A DNA stretch of 64,000 nt from Myotis daubentonii (lineage: Eukaryota; Chordata; Mammalia; Chiroptera; Vespertilionidae). Made by a program: the position numbers and the translations under genes. The notes beneath the pieces were generated by a model. It was given only the letters and a program-made list of their open reading frames with translations, was not told the origin of the DNA and searched no databases. Below, piece by piece: positions 48,289 through 59,302 of the stretch (position 1 is the first letter of the stretch; the number at the start of each line of letters is the position of its first letter). The stretch is from positions 37,227,667 to 37,291,666 of the forward strand of contig NC_081850.1 of assembly GCF_963259705.1 (NCBI RefSeq), in the 5' to 3' direction.

Positions 48289-49039
48289 TTACTGACACAT
48301 ATTTTAGAAGTTTTCTTCTCTGTATAGTTTCTGTTTCCTTCAGATTGCTCTTTACTCTGTTTTAGTCTCATGTTAAATGCATTCCTCAAAAGTTTGGTGA
48401 TCCTTGGCTCTCTGACATGTTTAGAAGTGAGGTACTAAAAATCTGTTGGGCTCTCTGAGCCCATGTGTGGAGCTTATCCTCCGTGGACTTTAAGGCCTTC
48501 TGTCTGGGCTGTTTTGTTCTTTCCAATTAGGCTGGTCATATCCACAGGAAAGGATCTTTCAGGTTCTTTCCTTAGTGTTATCTGGCCAGAGGAAAGAAAG
48601 CTTCTCTTTCTAAATAGTTTGAGTAATATTTCTGGGTTTGAGCCTCACTGCCTAGCTATGTGCCCATCTCTGAATCATCATTCTGGCAGAGGAATGAAGG
48701 ACACTGATTGGGCAGATCTCAGTCACCTCCCCAGCTTTTGGAGAAGTAGGACTTAGCCATACCCAGATCACATGAACTGAGATGGGAAAGGGGTAAACTC
48801 TTCCAAGGAAACCCAAAATGTTGCTACTAGAGGAAGGGGAAATGAGTGCTGGGCAAGAAAAATCAAGAGCTGCCTCACTATTTGAGATTTGTATTATATT
48901 AATGAAGAATAAATGGAAAGCAATCCTTTTCATAAATTTCAGCTAACAGAATTACCTGCTGGTCTCCAAACATGCTGTGTATTCTGTCTTAGGCTCTATT
49001 TCCTTACTGATAATGTTCTTTTCATTTGGATGGCATCTC

Positions 49040-49330
49040 CTTCCTCACCCCTATCAAATTTATGTTCTTCCTTCAAGTCCATGCAGAAATGCTGTCTCCT
49101 TCTGGAAGCCTTACCTGTGGCCATTGTTTTTCTTAAGCCATTCAATCTGATGATTTTATAAATACACATGAATTGTGCTTGTCTTACCATTGTAGTTGCT
49201 CACCTGTAGATTTGACTCATACCACTACTAGATTAAGAACCCAGCAATGCAGGAACCATGTGCTTTGAGTCCCTTAAATATGATCCCCTCCATTTCTATG
49301 GGAATTTCATGTTAGGCAATCCATAAATAA
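49040..49330. mobile_element. Possible L2 fragment
   Basis: ccttcaagtccatgcagaaa, tccttctggaagccttacct and tagattaagaacccagcaat resemble an L2 3' region. Low certainty. Confidence 0.5.
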
Positions 49331-49839
49331 TGTGTTTAACTGGAAAACTCTATTCATCAGCATTTATTTTATAAAATGTGCTTAGTTTTATATGCTTCAG
49401 TGGTCTACAGTGTTTAATTATACACTTGGCAGAGTTACAACAATTGCAGAGATAAAGAACATTGCTAGAGCCTTTTAGTGCTTTTGCATATATTTAGCTA
49501 AAGCTTTTAATACATAAAAAGCAAAAGACAGTGAATCATTATTAAATAGTTGATTTCTTTCTAACAAAAGTTTGGAAAAGTTTTGGAGAAAAGTTTCATG
49601 TAACTGGATTATTGAATAGATCTTCTCTGTGCCTAACAAGCTAACTGGCACGTAGTAGATGCTCAGTGAATAGTAATTGATGTAAATATTATTCTTGTTG
49701 TGTCTTGAGAAAGCTGGTAGAATTTATATATATTTGTTGTTACTAAATAGTCATCCTTGTTCTAATAAAACACTCTTGGTGGTGGTGGTTATGGTGGGGG
49801 TTCTGCAAAGATTTTACATTGCTGTGTATCTTTTTTTAG

Positions 49840-50030
49840 TTATGGGACCCTATGTGAGAAAAGTCCTGTGTGATGAGCTAGGAGCCCCAGCCAATTCTGC
49901 AATAAACTGTGTTCCCCTGGAAGATTTTGGTGGGCAGCATCCTGATCCAAACTTGACATATGCAACGACCCTTCTGGAAGCTATGAAAGGAGGGGAATAT
50001 GGATTTGGAGCTGCATTTGATGCTGATGGG
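49840..50030 (+). CDS. PGM5: PGM5 coding exon 5
   Basis: A T-rich acceptor (gtatctttttttag) precedes TTATGGGACCC, and the donor after GATGGG is gtaagc. It enters in phase 1 and leaves in phase 0. It encodes [20 protein letters not shown] through FGAAFDADG. It ends inside the metal-binding loop: Asp293 and Asp295 of DADGDR are here and Asp297 starts the next exon. Active PGM1 has DGDGDR, so all three metal-ligand aspartates are kept in this catalytically silent paralogue and only Gly is replaced by Ala. Confidence 0.95.
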
Positions 50031-50551
50031 GTAAGCAGAAATGTTTTTTGCCTGCTGACCCTTTTGCCATGTTAATGAACCAAGCATTGGAAACCAGAGA
50101 ATTAATGAACCCATCTGGGGCCGACATGTATGGGGCATATGAACTCTAACTAGCACTGTGTCTGCTCTTCTGTTTAATAAGTATTGCAACTTAGCCATTA
50201 CTGTTCTTAGTTCCTGGTAAACATTATGTTATGAGAAGGTTGTTTCTTTTAAAAAAATATTCATGCAATAAATCTTTATTTATGGCTGGTTTTGTTGAAA
50301 GTACCATGTTAAGAAACCAGCTGGTTTAGCTGTCACCCCTGTTTTCTATTATGTTTGGGGGACTATGTGAATTAGGATATGGAGGCTACTGAAACCTGAG
50401 GTAGCCATCCACATTTCAATAGTTGTGACACATTCTTAGTTGCGTCAAGATCTTGGGGCCTACAATATTCAGGGATTTAAAAGAAGGTTTCCCATGCCCT
50501 CTTTGGCCTCATTCAAGTTGTTTTAAATATATGATGGCAGTAAAGTGGTGA

Positions 50552-50773
<222 letters not shown>

Positions 50774-50929
50774 TAAGCAAGGATATCATTGTGAAAAACT
50801 TCATGGTAGGCCCTGATATCAATGTTTGCTTTCCCGCTAGCGATGACTCATTCTTCCATACTCTGTTGGGAACTTGTGGAACTTAGAGACAAGTTCCTGG
50901 GTAGGAAAATGTAGAACCAGGTGGGCTGA

Positions 50930-51075
50930 ATTTGATTCTTGGTCCTGTCACTTCTTAGTTGTGGGATATGAGGATAATAATAGTATCATCCTTACATAGA
51001 TTGTTATGAGGTAGGAGAGAGGTGTTTCATGTAAAACATTTAACAGAGTGCCTGGTACATAATAAATACTTCATA
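50930..51075. mobile_element. MIR fragment
   Basis: ttcttggtcctgtcacttct and agagtgcctggtacataata (MIR end) are recognisable in the first part of PGM5 intron 6. Confidence 0.65.
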
Positions 51076-51839
51076 AATAAAACAATTAGTAATTAATTAT
51101 TTAGTATTAAAACAATATGTAAGTGAGGTGTGAAAAGAACATGGGTTTTCAGGTCAGATAATATGTTAACCTGCTGGCTTGTATTCTTATTAGGTTTGTA
51201 AAAGTAGGGATGATCAATTATAGGTTTGTTGTGTCTTGTAAAACAAGGAATTTCAGAGTCTAATATTTTCAAGCAGCATATATTAATATGGAAGCAGTAC
51301 TTGTTGGAAAGTTAGAAGACACAACAAATAAGTAAATGCAAACATCATATCCCTTTCCCTGAGTTACCTATGTTAATAGAAAATGTGTATTTGCTATAGG
51401 GTCTCCTTCTATACATATATAATATACATAAGTAATTATAATCATATATAAATGCATAATATATAATATGTGTAATACATCATATAATTGCTTTTTGGTA
51501 ATACCAAAAAGTGATTTGAAATGCCTGATAACTTGTTTTTCCTTTTCCATCAACAATCTTCAGCTTTGTATTAATATATTTTATGTCACCTAAAACCAAG
51601 ATTATATTCACATTTCCCCTAGGTGTCCCCAAAATGTCTTTAATGGATTTGTTGCTCAAAGCAAGATCATACAAGACCATACATTGCATCTGGTTGCTAT
51701 GTCCCTTAAGTCTTTTATAATTTAGCACAATCCTTTTCTCTTGTACTTAATGACAGTGATTTTTGAGGAGACCTGACCAGTTGTCCTGCAGAATCCAACC
51801 TTCTGGATTGGTGTGGTTATTTCCTTATGGTGTTATTCA

Positions 51840-52654
51840 TTTATTCATGAGGTAAAATTTACATACAGTGAAATGAGTCATCTTAAGAGTACTATTCAGT
51901 GAGTTTTGGAAAATGTATTTTCCAAAGTCATTGCATGAGTTAGTAGTTCATTCCTTTTTGTTGCTGTGTAGTATACCAAGGGATGAATAGATCACAATGT
52001 ATTTTTCCAGTCTCCTGTTGCTGGACATTTGGGTTGTTTTCAGTCACTAGCTATTGTGAATCCTGCTGTGATGAGCATTTTTATACAAGTTTTTTTGTGG
52101 ACACATCTTCGTTTTTCCTGGATAAATATCTAGGATTAGAATACTGATTGTAGGTTGACATATGTTTAATTTTTCAAGAAACTGCCAAACAATTTTCCAT
52201 TTTTACACTCTTAATTGCAGTCTATGAGAGTTCTAGATGCTTTATATCATTATTATCATTTGGTGTTGTCTTTTTTATTTTAACCATCTGGTGAGTATAA
52301 GATGCATTTATTTCGGTTTAGATTTGTATCATCTTCATCTCTAGTGATGATGTGCTTATTTTCATATGCTTATTGTTCATTTTAGTAACTCAATGTATTT
52401 ACTCAATTAAAAAATTGGGTTGTTTGTCTTTTTGTTATTAACTTATAGAAATTCTTTATATATTATGGATAATAAGGCTTTTGTGAGATATATGTATTAC
52501 AAATATTTTCTCCATGCCTGGTGCTTGCCTTTTCATATTCTTAATGGTATCTTTTGATGTGTATAACTTTTAAATTTTAATGAACTTCAATTTATCATGT
52601 TTTTCTTGTTTGGTTAGTATATATTTTTTTGTCCTCTATAAGAAATCTTTTCTT
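51840..52654 (-). mobile_element. Old L1 fragment, left part
   Basis: Diverged sequence with the plus-strand signature of an antisense L1 3' region (for example gaggtaaaatttacataca, ctattgtgaatcctgctgtg). It is split by the younger L1 end at 52655-53132 and resumes at 53148. Many mutations mean no ORF survives. Confidence 0.7.
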
Positions 52655-53132
52655 CATATACACAATGGAATACTATGCTGCTATAAAAATGAAGGGACTT
52701 TTACCTTTTGCAACAGCGTGGATGGAACTGGAGAGCATTATGCTAAGTGAAATAAGCCAGTCAGAGAAAGATAAATACCACATGATCTCTCTCATTTGTG
52801 GATTATAGAGAACAACATAGACTGATGAAAAGGGACAGACCCAAAGACTGAGAAACAGCAATCAGGCTATCAATCCCCACAAGGAAAGTAGGGGAGGGCG
52901 GGGGTAAGGGGAAGAGATCAACAGAAGGACTTGTATACATGTATATAAGCCAAACCAATGGACATGGACAACGGGGGGATGGGAGCATGAGTTTGCGTGG
53001 GGGGGGGGGAGGTTGGGGGTTAATGGGGGGGATGAGGACACATTTGTAATACCTTAACTAATAAAAAATAAATAAATAAATAAATAAATAAATAAATCAT
53101 CTCTTAAAACTGACAAAAAAAAAAAAAAAAAA
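52655..53132 (+). mobile_element. 5'-truncated L1 3' end with two A-rich tails
   Basis: It starts with ORF2 C-terminal sequence (cacaatggaatactatgctg) and continues through a G-rich 3'UTR to (AAAT)n at about 53065-53096. Then comes tcatctcttaaaactgac and a second pure A run. Flanks aagaaatcttttctt at 52640-52654 and 53133-53147 are an exact 15-bp target duplication. It lies inside an older L1 of opposite orientation. Confidence 0.9.
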
Positions 53133-53147
53133 AAGAAATCTTTTCTT

Positions 53148-53960
53148 ACCCCAAGGTCAGAAGATTATTTCCTTTGTTTTCTTCTAGAATCATTGCAGTT
53201 TTAATTTTGATATTTTTAAGTCTTGATGATTTTGAATCAATTTTTGTGTGTGGTGTAAGGCAGGAGACAAAAAGTTTACTTTTCCCCCATATCCATTTAT
53301 TATAACCCTAAATTGAAAGGCATTTTCTTTTCCTTTGGTACCTTTGTTAAAAATCAGTTGATCATATATATGTGGGTTTATTAGAGGATTCTCTATTCTG
53401 TTCCATTGATTTATTTGTCTATCCTTATGTCAATATTACATTGCCTTGATTACTGAAGTTTTATTTATTTTTTTATTACTGAAGTTTTAAAGTAAATACT
53501 GCAATCAAGTGACTCCTCCAACACTTTTTCTTCTTTGTCCTTAACAAAAAAAAAAAAAGTGTGTGCTCTAGGTCCTTTGCATTTCTGTATACATTTTAGT
53601 ATCAACTTGTCAATTTTTACAAAAGCCTGTTTGAGATTTTGATTGGGATTGTGTTAAATCTATGGAGCAATTTGGGAAAAATTGCATTTTAATAATACTG
53701 AAATTTCCAGTCCAGGAATGTGGCATGTCTTTTAATTTATTTAGTTTTAATTAATTTCTCGTGCATACATTTGAGTTTACTTTTTCATACAGATGTGTTA
53801 TAGTTTAGTGTAGAGATCTTACCTAATTTTTCTTTAAATTTATTCCTGAGTATTTTTATATATTTTAATGTTATTGTAAATGGAATAGTTTAATGGATTT
53901 AATTGTCCAGTGTTTTGCTGCTAGTAATTTAGATATACAACAAATTTTTGTAAACTGATC
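53148..53960 (-). mobile_element. Old L1 fragment, right part
   Basis: It continues the diverged L1 after the nested insertion. The stretch with ttctattctgttccattgat and the surrounding sequence parallels the antisense ORF2 region at 55370-56110 of the intact copy. It is broken by a small internal A run near 53547. Confidence 0.7.
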
Positions 53961-54149
53961 TTGTATTCTTCCAAAAGATGGGAAAATAATCACACACCTT
54001 TTGGATGTCCCCTACTTTATTTCTTTTCCTCAGGTGATAGTGATATCAAGTCCATGATGATCCACCTCAGTTTAAAATTCTTGCCTAGCAGCACCAAAGA
54101 GAAGGGTATATGATTCTATGTTGTTGTTGTTTTGTGTTGTGTTTTATTT

Positions 54150-54435
54150 ATTTATTTTTTTTATTTTTTTTTTATTGCTTAAAGTATTACAAAGGGTATT
54201 ACATATGTATCCATTTTATCCCCCCGCCCTAGACAGTCCCCTAGCCTCCCCTATCACCCCGTGTCTTATGTCCATTGGTTATGCTTATATGCATGCATAC
54301 AAGTCCTTTAGTTGATCTCTTACCCCCCTACCTCCTGCCCCCCAACCCTCCCCGGCCTTCCCGCTGCAGTTTGACAATCTGTTTGAGGCAGCTCTGCCTC
54401 TGTATCTATTATTGTTCAAAAGTTTATAATGGTCT
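54150..54435 (-). other. L1 3'UTR and poly(A) tail
   Basis: The 3' end reads, in sense, a G/C-rich stretch, then ACTTTAAGCAATAAAAAA and an A-rich tail broken by T residues. AATAAA motifs lie in the tail. The same 3' end occurs, truncated, at 19166-19520, so both come from one recent L1 lineage. Confidence 0.8.
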
Positions 54436-57400
54436 CTATTGTCCATGAATGAGTGAGATCATGTGGTATTTTTCCTTTATTGACTGGCTTATTTCACTTA
54501 GCATAATGCTCTCCAGTTCCATCCATGACGTTGCAAATGGTAAGAGTTCCTTTCTTTTTACAGCAGCATAGTATTCCATCGTATAGATGTACCACAGTTT
54601 TCTAATCCATTCATCTACTGATGGGCACTTAGGCTGTTTCCAGATCTTAGCTATGGTGAATTGTGCTGCTATGAACATAGGGGTGCATATATCCTTTCTG
54701 ATTGGTGTTTCTGGTTTCTTGGGATATATTCCTAGAAGTGGGATCACAGGGTCAAATGGGAGTTCCATTTTCAGTTTTTTAAGGAAACTCCATACTGTCT
54801 TCCATAGTGGCTGCACCAGTCTGCATTCCCACCAGCAGTGCACAAGTGTTCCTTTTTCTCCACATCCTCTCCAGCACTTGTCGTTTGTTGATTTGTTGAT
54901 GATAGCCAGTCTGACAGGTGTGAGATGGTACCTCATTGCTGTTTTGATTTGCATCTCTCGGATGATTAGTGATTTTGAGCATGTTTTCATATGTCTCTTG
55001 GCTTTCTGGATGTCCTCTTTTGAAAGGTGTCTATTTAGGTCCTTTGCCCATTTTTTGATTGGATTGTTTATCTTTCTTTTGTTAAGTTGTATGAGTTCCC
55101 TATAAATTTTGGAGATTAGGCCCTTATCAGATATGTCATTGGCAAATATGTTTTCCCACACAGTGGGTTTTCTCGTTGTTTTGTTGATGGTTTCTTTTGC
55201 TGTGCAGAAGCTTTTTATTTTGATGTAGTCCCATTTGTTCATTTTTTCTTTAGTTTCAAGTGCCCTAGGAGCTGTATCAGTGAAGAAATTGCTTCGGCAT
55301 ATGTCTGAGATTTTGTTGCCTTTGGATTCTTCTAGAATTTTTATGGTTTCCCGTCGTACATTTAAGTCCTGTATCCATTTTGAGTTTATTTTTGTGTATG
55401 GTGTAAGTTGGTGGTCTAGTTTCATTTTCTTGCATATATCTGTCCAATTTTCCCAGCACCATTTATTGAAGAGACTATCTTGGCTCCATTGTATGTTCTT
55501 GACTCCTTTGTCAAATATTAATTGAGCATATTGGTTCGGGCTGATTTCTGGGGTCTCTATTCTATTCCATTGATCTATATGCCTATTCTTGTGCCAGTAC
55601 CAGGCAGTTTTGAGAACAGTGGCTTTGTAATACAACTTGATATCTGGTATTGAGATCCCACCTACTTTGTTCTTTTTCAGGATCGCTGCAGCTATTCGGG
55701 GTCTTCTTTTATTCCAGATGAATTTTTGGAGAGTTCGTTCTAGATCTCTGAAGTATGCCGTTGGTATTTTAATGGGAAGTGCGTTGAATTTATAGATTGC
55801 TTTGGGTAGTATGGACATTTTAATGATGTTGATTCTACCAATCCATGAACACGGTATGTTCTTCCATCTGTTTATGTCTTCCTCTATATCTTTTTTCAAC
55901 GTCCTGTAGTTTTCTGAGTAGAGGTCTTTTACCTCTTTAGTTAAGTTTATTCCTAGGTAGCTTAATTTTTTTGGTGCAATGGTAAACGGGATTGTTTTTA
56001 TAATCTCTCTGTCTGAAAGTTCACTATTGGTGTATAGAAATGCCTCAGATTTCTTGGGGTTAATTTTGTAACCTGCTACATTGCCAAATTCATGTATTAA
56101 GTCTAGTAGCTTTTTGATGGAATCTCTAGGGTTTTGTATGTATAATATCATGTCGTCTGCAAATAAGGACAGTTTTACTTCCTCTTTTCCAATTTGGATG
56201 CCTTTTATTTCTTCTTCTTGCCGAATTGCAATGGCTAACACTTCCAGTACTATGTTGAACAGGAGTGGTGAGAGGGGGCATCCCTGTCTTGTTCCTGTTC
56301 TTAGGGGAAATGGTGTTAGTTTTTGTCCATTGAGTATGATGTTGGCTGTGGGCCTGTCATATATGGCTTTTATTATGTTGAGGTATGATCCTTCTACTCC
56401 CACCTTGCTGAGAGTTTTTATCAAAAATGGGTGTTGAATTTTGTCAAATGCTTTTTCTGCATCAATTGATATGACCATGTGGTTTTTTTCTTTCAATTTG
56501 TTTATGTGATGTATCACGTTTATTGATTTGCGGATATTGTACCATCCTTGCATCCCTGGGATAAATCCTACTTGGTCATGGTGTATGATCTTTCTGATGT
56601 ACTGCTGGATCCGATTTGCTAAGATTTTGTTGAGGATTTTGGCATCTATGTTCATGAGGGATATTGGCCTGTAATTCTCTTTCATTGTGTTGTCTTTACC
56701 TGGTTTTGGTATTAGGGTGATGCTGGCTTCATAGAATGAGCTTGGAAGTGTTCCTTCCTCTTGAATTTTTTGTAGTAGTCTGAGGAGGATAGGTTTTAGT
56801 TCTTCCTTGAATGTTTGGTAAAACTCCCCTGTGAAGCCGTCTGGTCCTGGGCTTTTGTTTGATGGAAGCTTTTTGATGACTGCTTCAATTTCTTCCATGG
56901 TTATTGGCCTGTTGAGATTTTTAGATTCTTCCTGATTGAGTTTTGGAATGTTGTATTTTTCTAGGAATTTGTCCATTTCCTCCAGGTTGTCTAGTTTGTT
57001 GGAGTAGAGCTGTCCATAGTATTTTTTAACAATCATTTGTATTTCTGTGGGGTCTGTTGTTATTTCGCCTCTATCGTTTCTGATTTTATTTATTTGGGTC
57101 CTCTCTCTCTGCTTCTTGGTGAGTCTGGCTAGAGGTTTGTCAATCTTGTTTATCCTTTCAAAGAACCAGCTCTTGGTTTCATTGATTTTCTGTATTGTTT
57201 TTTTGGTCTCTATGTCATTTATTTCTGCTCTAATCTTTATTATCTCCTTCCTTCTGCTCACTCTGGGGTTTTCTTGTTGCTCTCTTTCTAATTCTTTGAG
57301 TTGTAGAGTTAGATGATTTACTACCATTTTTTCTTGTTTGTTGAGATAGGCCTGTAGAGCTATAAACTTCCCTCTCAGGACTGCTTTCATTGTGTCCCAT

Positions 57401-58257
57401 AGGTTTTGGATTGTTGTGTTTTCATTGTCATTCGTTTCCAGGATGTTTTTAATTTCTTCTTTGATCTCATTGGTAACCCAATCAATATTTAATAACATGC
57501 TATTCAGCTTCCAGGTGTTTGAGTATTTTGGGTTGTTTTTATTGTAGTTTATTTCTAGTATTATGCCATCGTGGTCTGCGAAGATGCTTTTTATGATTTC
57601 AATCTTCTTGAATTTGGGGATACTTTGCTTGTGACCCAATATGTGGTCTATTTTTGAAGATGTACCATGAGCACCTGAGAAGAACGTATATTCCCTGGCT
57701 TTGGGGTGAAGTGTTCTGAAGATGTCTATTAAGTCCATCTGATCTAGTGAGTCATTTAGGATTGCTGTATCTTTGCTGATTGTTTGTCTATAGGACTTAT
57801 CCAGTGCTGTCAATGGTGTATTAAAGTCCCCTACTATGATTGTATTGTTGTCGATCTCTCCTTTGATATCTTCCAGGAGTTTTTTTATGAATTTGGGTGC
57901 TCCTACATTGGGTGCATATATGTTTACCAGGGTTATATCTTCTTGTTGTATTGATCCCTTTAGTATTATGAAGTGGCCTTCCTTATCTCTTGTTAAGGCC
58001 TTCACTTTGAGGTCTATTTTGTCCGATATAAGTATTGCTACCCCAGCTTTCTTTTCCTTTCCATTTGCCTGAAAGATATTTTTCCATCCTTTCACTTTCA
58101 GTCTGTGTGAGTCCCTTCTAATGAGGTGGGTTTCTTGTAGACAGCAGATGTATGGGTCATGTTTTTTTATCCATTTAGCCACTCGATGTCTTTTGGTTGG
58201 AGCATTTAGTCCGTTTACGTTTAAAGTTATTATTGAAAGGTACTTGTTTGTAGCCAT
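54436..58257 (-). CDS. ORF2: L1 ORF2p: endonuclease-reverse transcriptase (1273 aa)
   Basis: This is an uninterrupted 1273-residue frame, close to the roughly 1275 of human ORF2p. The N-terminal apurinic-like endonuclease shows LNVNGLN (Asn13), QETHL (Glu42), GDFN (about residue 144) and ADHD (about 227-230). The reverse transcriptase shows [25 protein letters not shown] and the catalytic FADDMILY (about residue 698). The C-terminal Cys/His segment [18 protein letters not shown] lies near 1127-1144. The protein nicks target DNA and primes cDNA synthesis on it. One oddity: the residue before the catalytic Asp-His of the endonuclease is Ala where human L1 has Ser228. Confidence 0.96.
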   Translation of the reverse strand: MATNKYLSIITLNVNGLNAPTKRHRVAKWIKKHDPYICCLQETHLIRRDSHRLKVKGWKNIFQANGKEKKAGVAILISDKIDLKVKALTRDKEGHFIILKGSIQQEDITLVNIYAPNVGAPKFIKKLLEDIKGEIDNNTIIVGDFNTPLTALDKSYRQTISKDTAILNDSLDQMDLIDIFRTLHPKAREYTFFSGAHGTSSKIDHILGHKQSIPKFKKIEIIKSIFADHDGIILEINYNKNNPKYSNTWKLNSMLLNIDWVTNEIKEEIKNILETNDNENTTIQNLWDTMKAVLRGKFIALQAYLNKQEKMVVNHLTLQLKELEREQQENPRVSRRKEIIKIRAEINDIETKKTIQKINETKSWFFERINKIDKPLARLTKKQRERTQINKIRNDRGEITTDPTEIQMIVKKYYGQLYSNKLDNLEEMDKFLEKYNIPKLNQEESKNLNRPITMEEIEAVIKKLPSNKSPGPDGFTGEFYQTFKEELKPILLRLLQKIQEEGTLPSSFYEASITLIPKPGKDNTMKENYRPISLMNIDAKILNKILANRIQQYIRKIIHHDQVGFIPGMQGWYNIRKSINVIHHINKLKEKNHMVISIDAEKAFDKIQHPFLIKTLSKVGVEGSYLNIIKAIYDRPTANIILNGQKLTPFPLRTGTRQGCPLSPLLFNIVLEVLAIAIRQEEEIKGIQIGKEEVKLSLFADDMILYIQNPRDSIKKLLDLIHEFGNVAGYKINPKKSEAFLYTNSELSDREIIKTIPFTIAPKKLSYLGINLTKEVKDLYSENYRTLKKDIEEDINRWKNIPCSWIGRINIIKMSILPKAIYKFNALPIKIPTAYFRDLERTLQKFIWNKRRPRIAAAILKKNKVGGISIPDIKLYYKATVLKTAWYWHKNRHIDQWNRIETPEISPNQYAQLIFDKGVKNIQWSQDSLFNKWCWENWTDICKKMKLDHQLTPYTKINSKWIQDLNVRRETIKILEESKGNKISDICRSNFFTDTAPRALETKEKMNKWDYIKIKSFCTAKETINKTTRKPTVWENIFANDISDKGLISKIYRELIQLNKRKINNPIKKWAKDLNRHLSKEDIQKAKRHMKTCSKSLIIREMQIKTAMRYHLTPVRLAIINKSTNDKCWRGCGEKGTLVHCWWECRLVQPLWKTVWSFLKKLKMELPFDPVIPLLGIYPKKPETPIRKDICTPMFIAAQFTIAKIWKQPKCPSVDEWIRKLWYIYTMEYYAAVKRKELLPFATSWMELESIMLSEISQSIKEKYHMISLIHGQ

Positions 58258-58312
58258 TTCTTTTTGTATGTGTGTGTGGCTGTTTTCTTTCTGAGCTTTT
58301 TATTTCTTCTTT

Positions 58313-59302
58313 TTATACCAGTCCCTTTAGCATTCCTTGCATTGCTGGCTTGGTGGTGACAAACTCCCTTAGCCTTTTTTTGTCTGTGAAGCTTCTTATT
58401 TCCCCTTCAAGTTTGAATGATAGCCTTGCTGGATAGAGTATTCTTGGATTCAGTCCTTTGCTTTGCATCACTTTGTAAATTTCAGTCCATTCTTTTCTGG
58501 CCTGATGTGTTTCTGTTGAGAAATCATTTGACAGTCTAATGGGAGATCCCTTGTATGTAACTTTCTGTCTCTCTCTTGCAGCCTGTAAGATTCTCTCTTT
58601 GTCCTGAACATTTGCCATGGTGATTATGATGTGTCTTGGTGTGGGTCTTTTCGGGTTCACCTTGTTTGGGACTCTCTGGGCTTGTGTGACTTTTTTCTTC
58701 CCCACCTCAGGAAAGTTTTCTGATATTATTTCTTCAAGTAGGTTTTCTAATCCTTGTTCATCCTTCTGTTGTTCTGGTACTCCTATTATTCGTATGTTGT
58801 TTCGTTTCATGTTGTCCCAAAGCTCCCTTAGGCTCTCCTCCTGTCTTTTAATTTTTTTCTCCAATTGCAGTACATTTTGGGTGTGTTTTGCTTCCTTGTC
58901 TTCTAATTCACTAATTCGGTCCTCCGCTTCTCCTAGTCTACTGTTGATACTTTCAATGGAGTTTTTCATTGCAGCTATATCACTCTTCATTTCTTCTTGG
59001 GTCTTACTTAAGTTGTTGATTTTTTCATCTGTTTCTTCTAGCTTCTTCCATATGTTATCGAGTTTTTCATCTGTTTCTTCTAGCTTCTTCCATATGTTAT
59101 CGATTTTTTCATCTGTTTCTTCTTGCTTCTTGAAGAGGTCGATTTTTTCATCCATCCGGTTTATGCACTCTAGGACCCTTATTCTGAATTCTTTATCTGT
59201 CATGTTGCATGCCTCTGTATTACTTAGCTGCTTTTCTGGAGAGTCCTCCTTCTCTTTCCTTTGGGGGTTTCTTTGTCTACCCATGTTTGATCTCACTGAC
59301 AT
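58313..59302 (-). CDS. ORF1: L1 ORF1p: trimeric RNA-binding chaperone (329 aa)
   Basis: This is an uninterrupted 329-residue frame upstream of ORF2. A basic N terminus is followed by a long coiled coil (about residues 50-155). Within it, three 14-residue units EETDEKIDNIWKKL-like lie at residues about 54-95. After the coil come the RRM-like domain (NIRIIGVPEQQKDEQGLENL, near residue 170) and the C-terminal domain ending in TTKPAMQGMLKGLV. The protein coats L1 RNA as trimers and is required for retrotransposition. It lies 55 bp upstream of ORF2, the normal L1 spacing for reinitiation. Confidence 0.95.
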   Translation of the reverse strand: MSVRSNMGRQRNPQRKEKEDSPEKQLSNTEACNMTDKEFRIRVLECINRMDEKIDLFKKQEETDEKIDNIWKKLEETDEKLDNIWKKLEETDEKINNLSKTQEEMKSDIAAMKNSIESINSRLGEAEDRISELEDKEAKHTQNVLQLEKKIKRQEESLRELWDNMKRNNIRIIGVPEQQKDEQGLENLLEEIISENFPEVGKKKVTQAQRVPNKVNPKRPTPRHIIITMANVQDKERILQAARERQKVTYKGSPIRLSNDFSTETHQARKEWTEIYKVMQSKGLNPRILYPARLSFKLEGEIRSFTDKKRLREFVTTKPAMQGMLKGLV

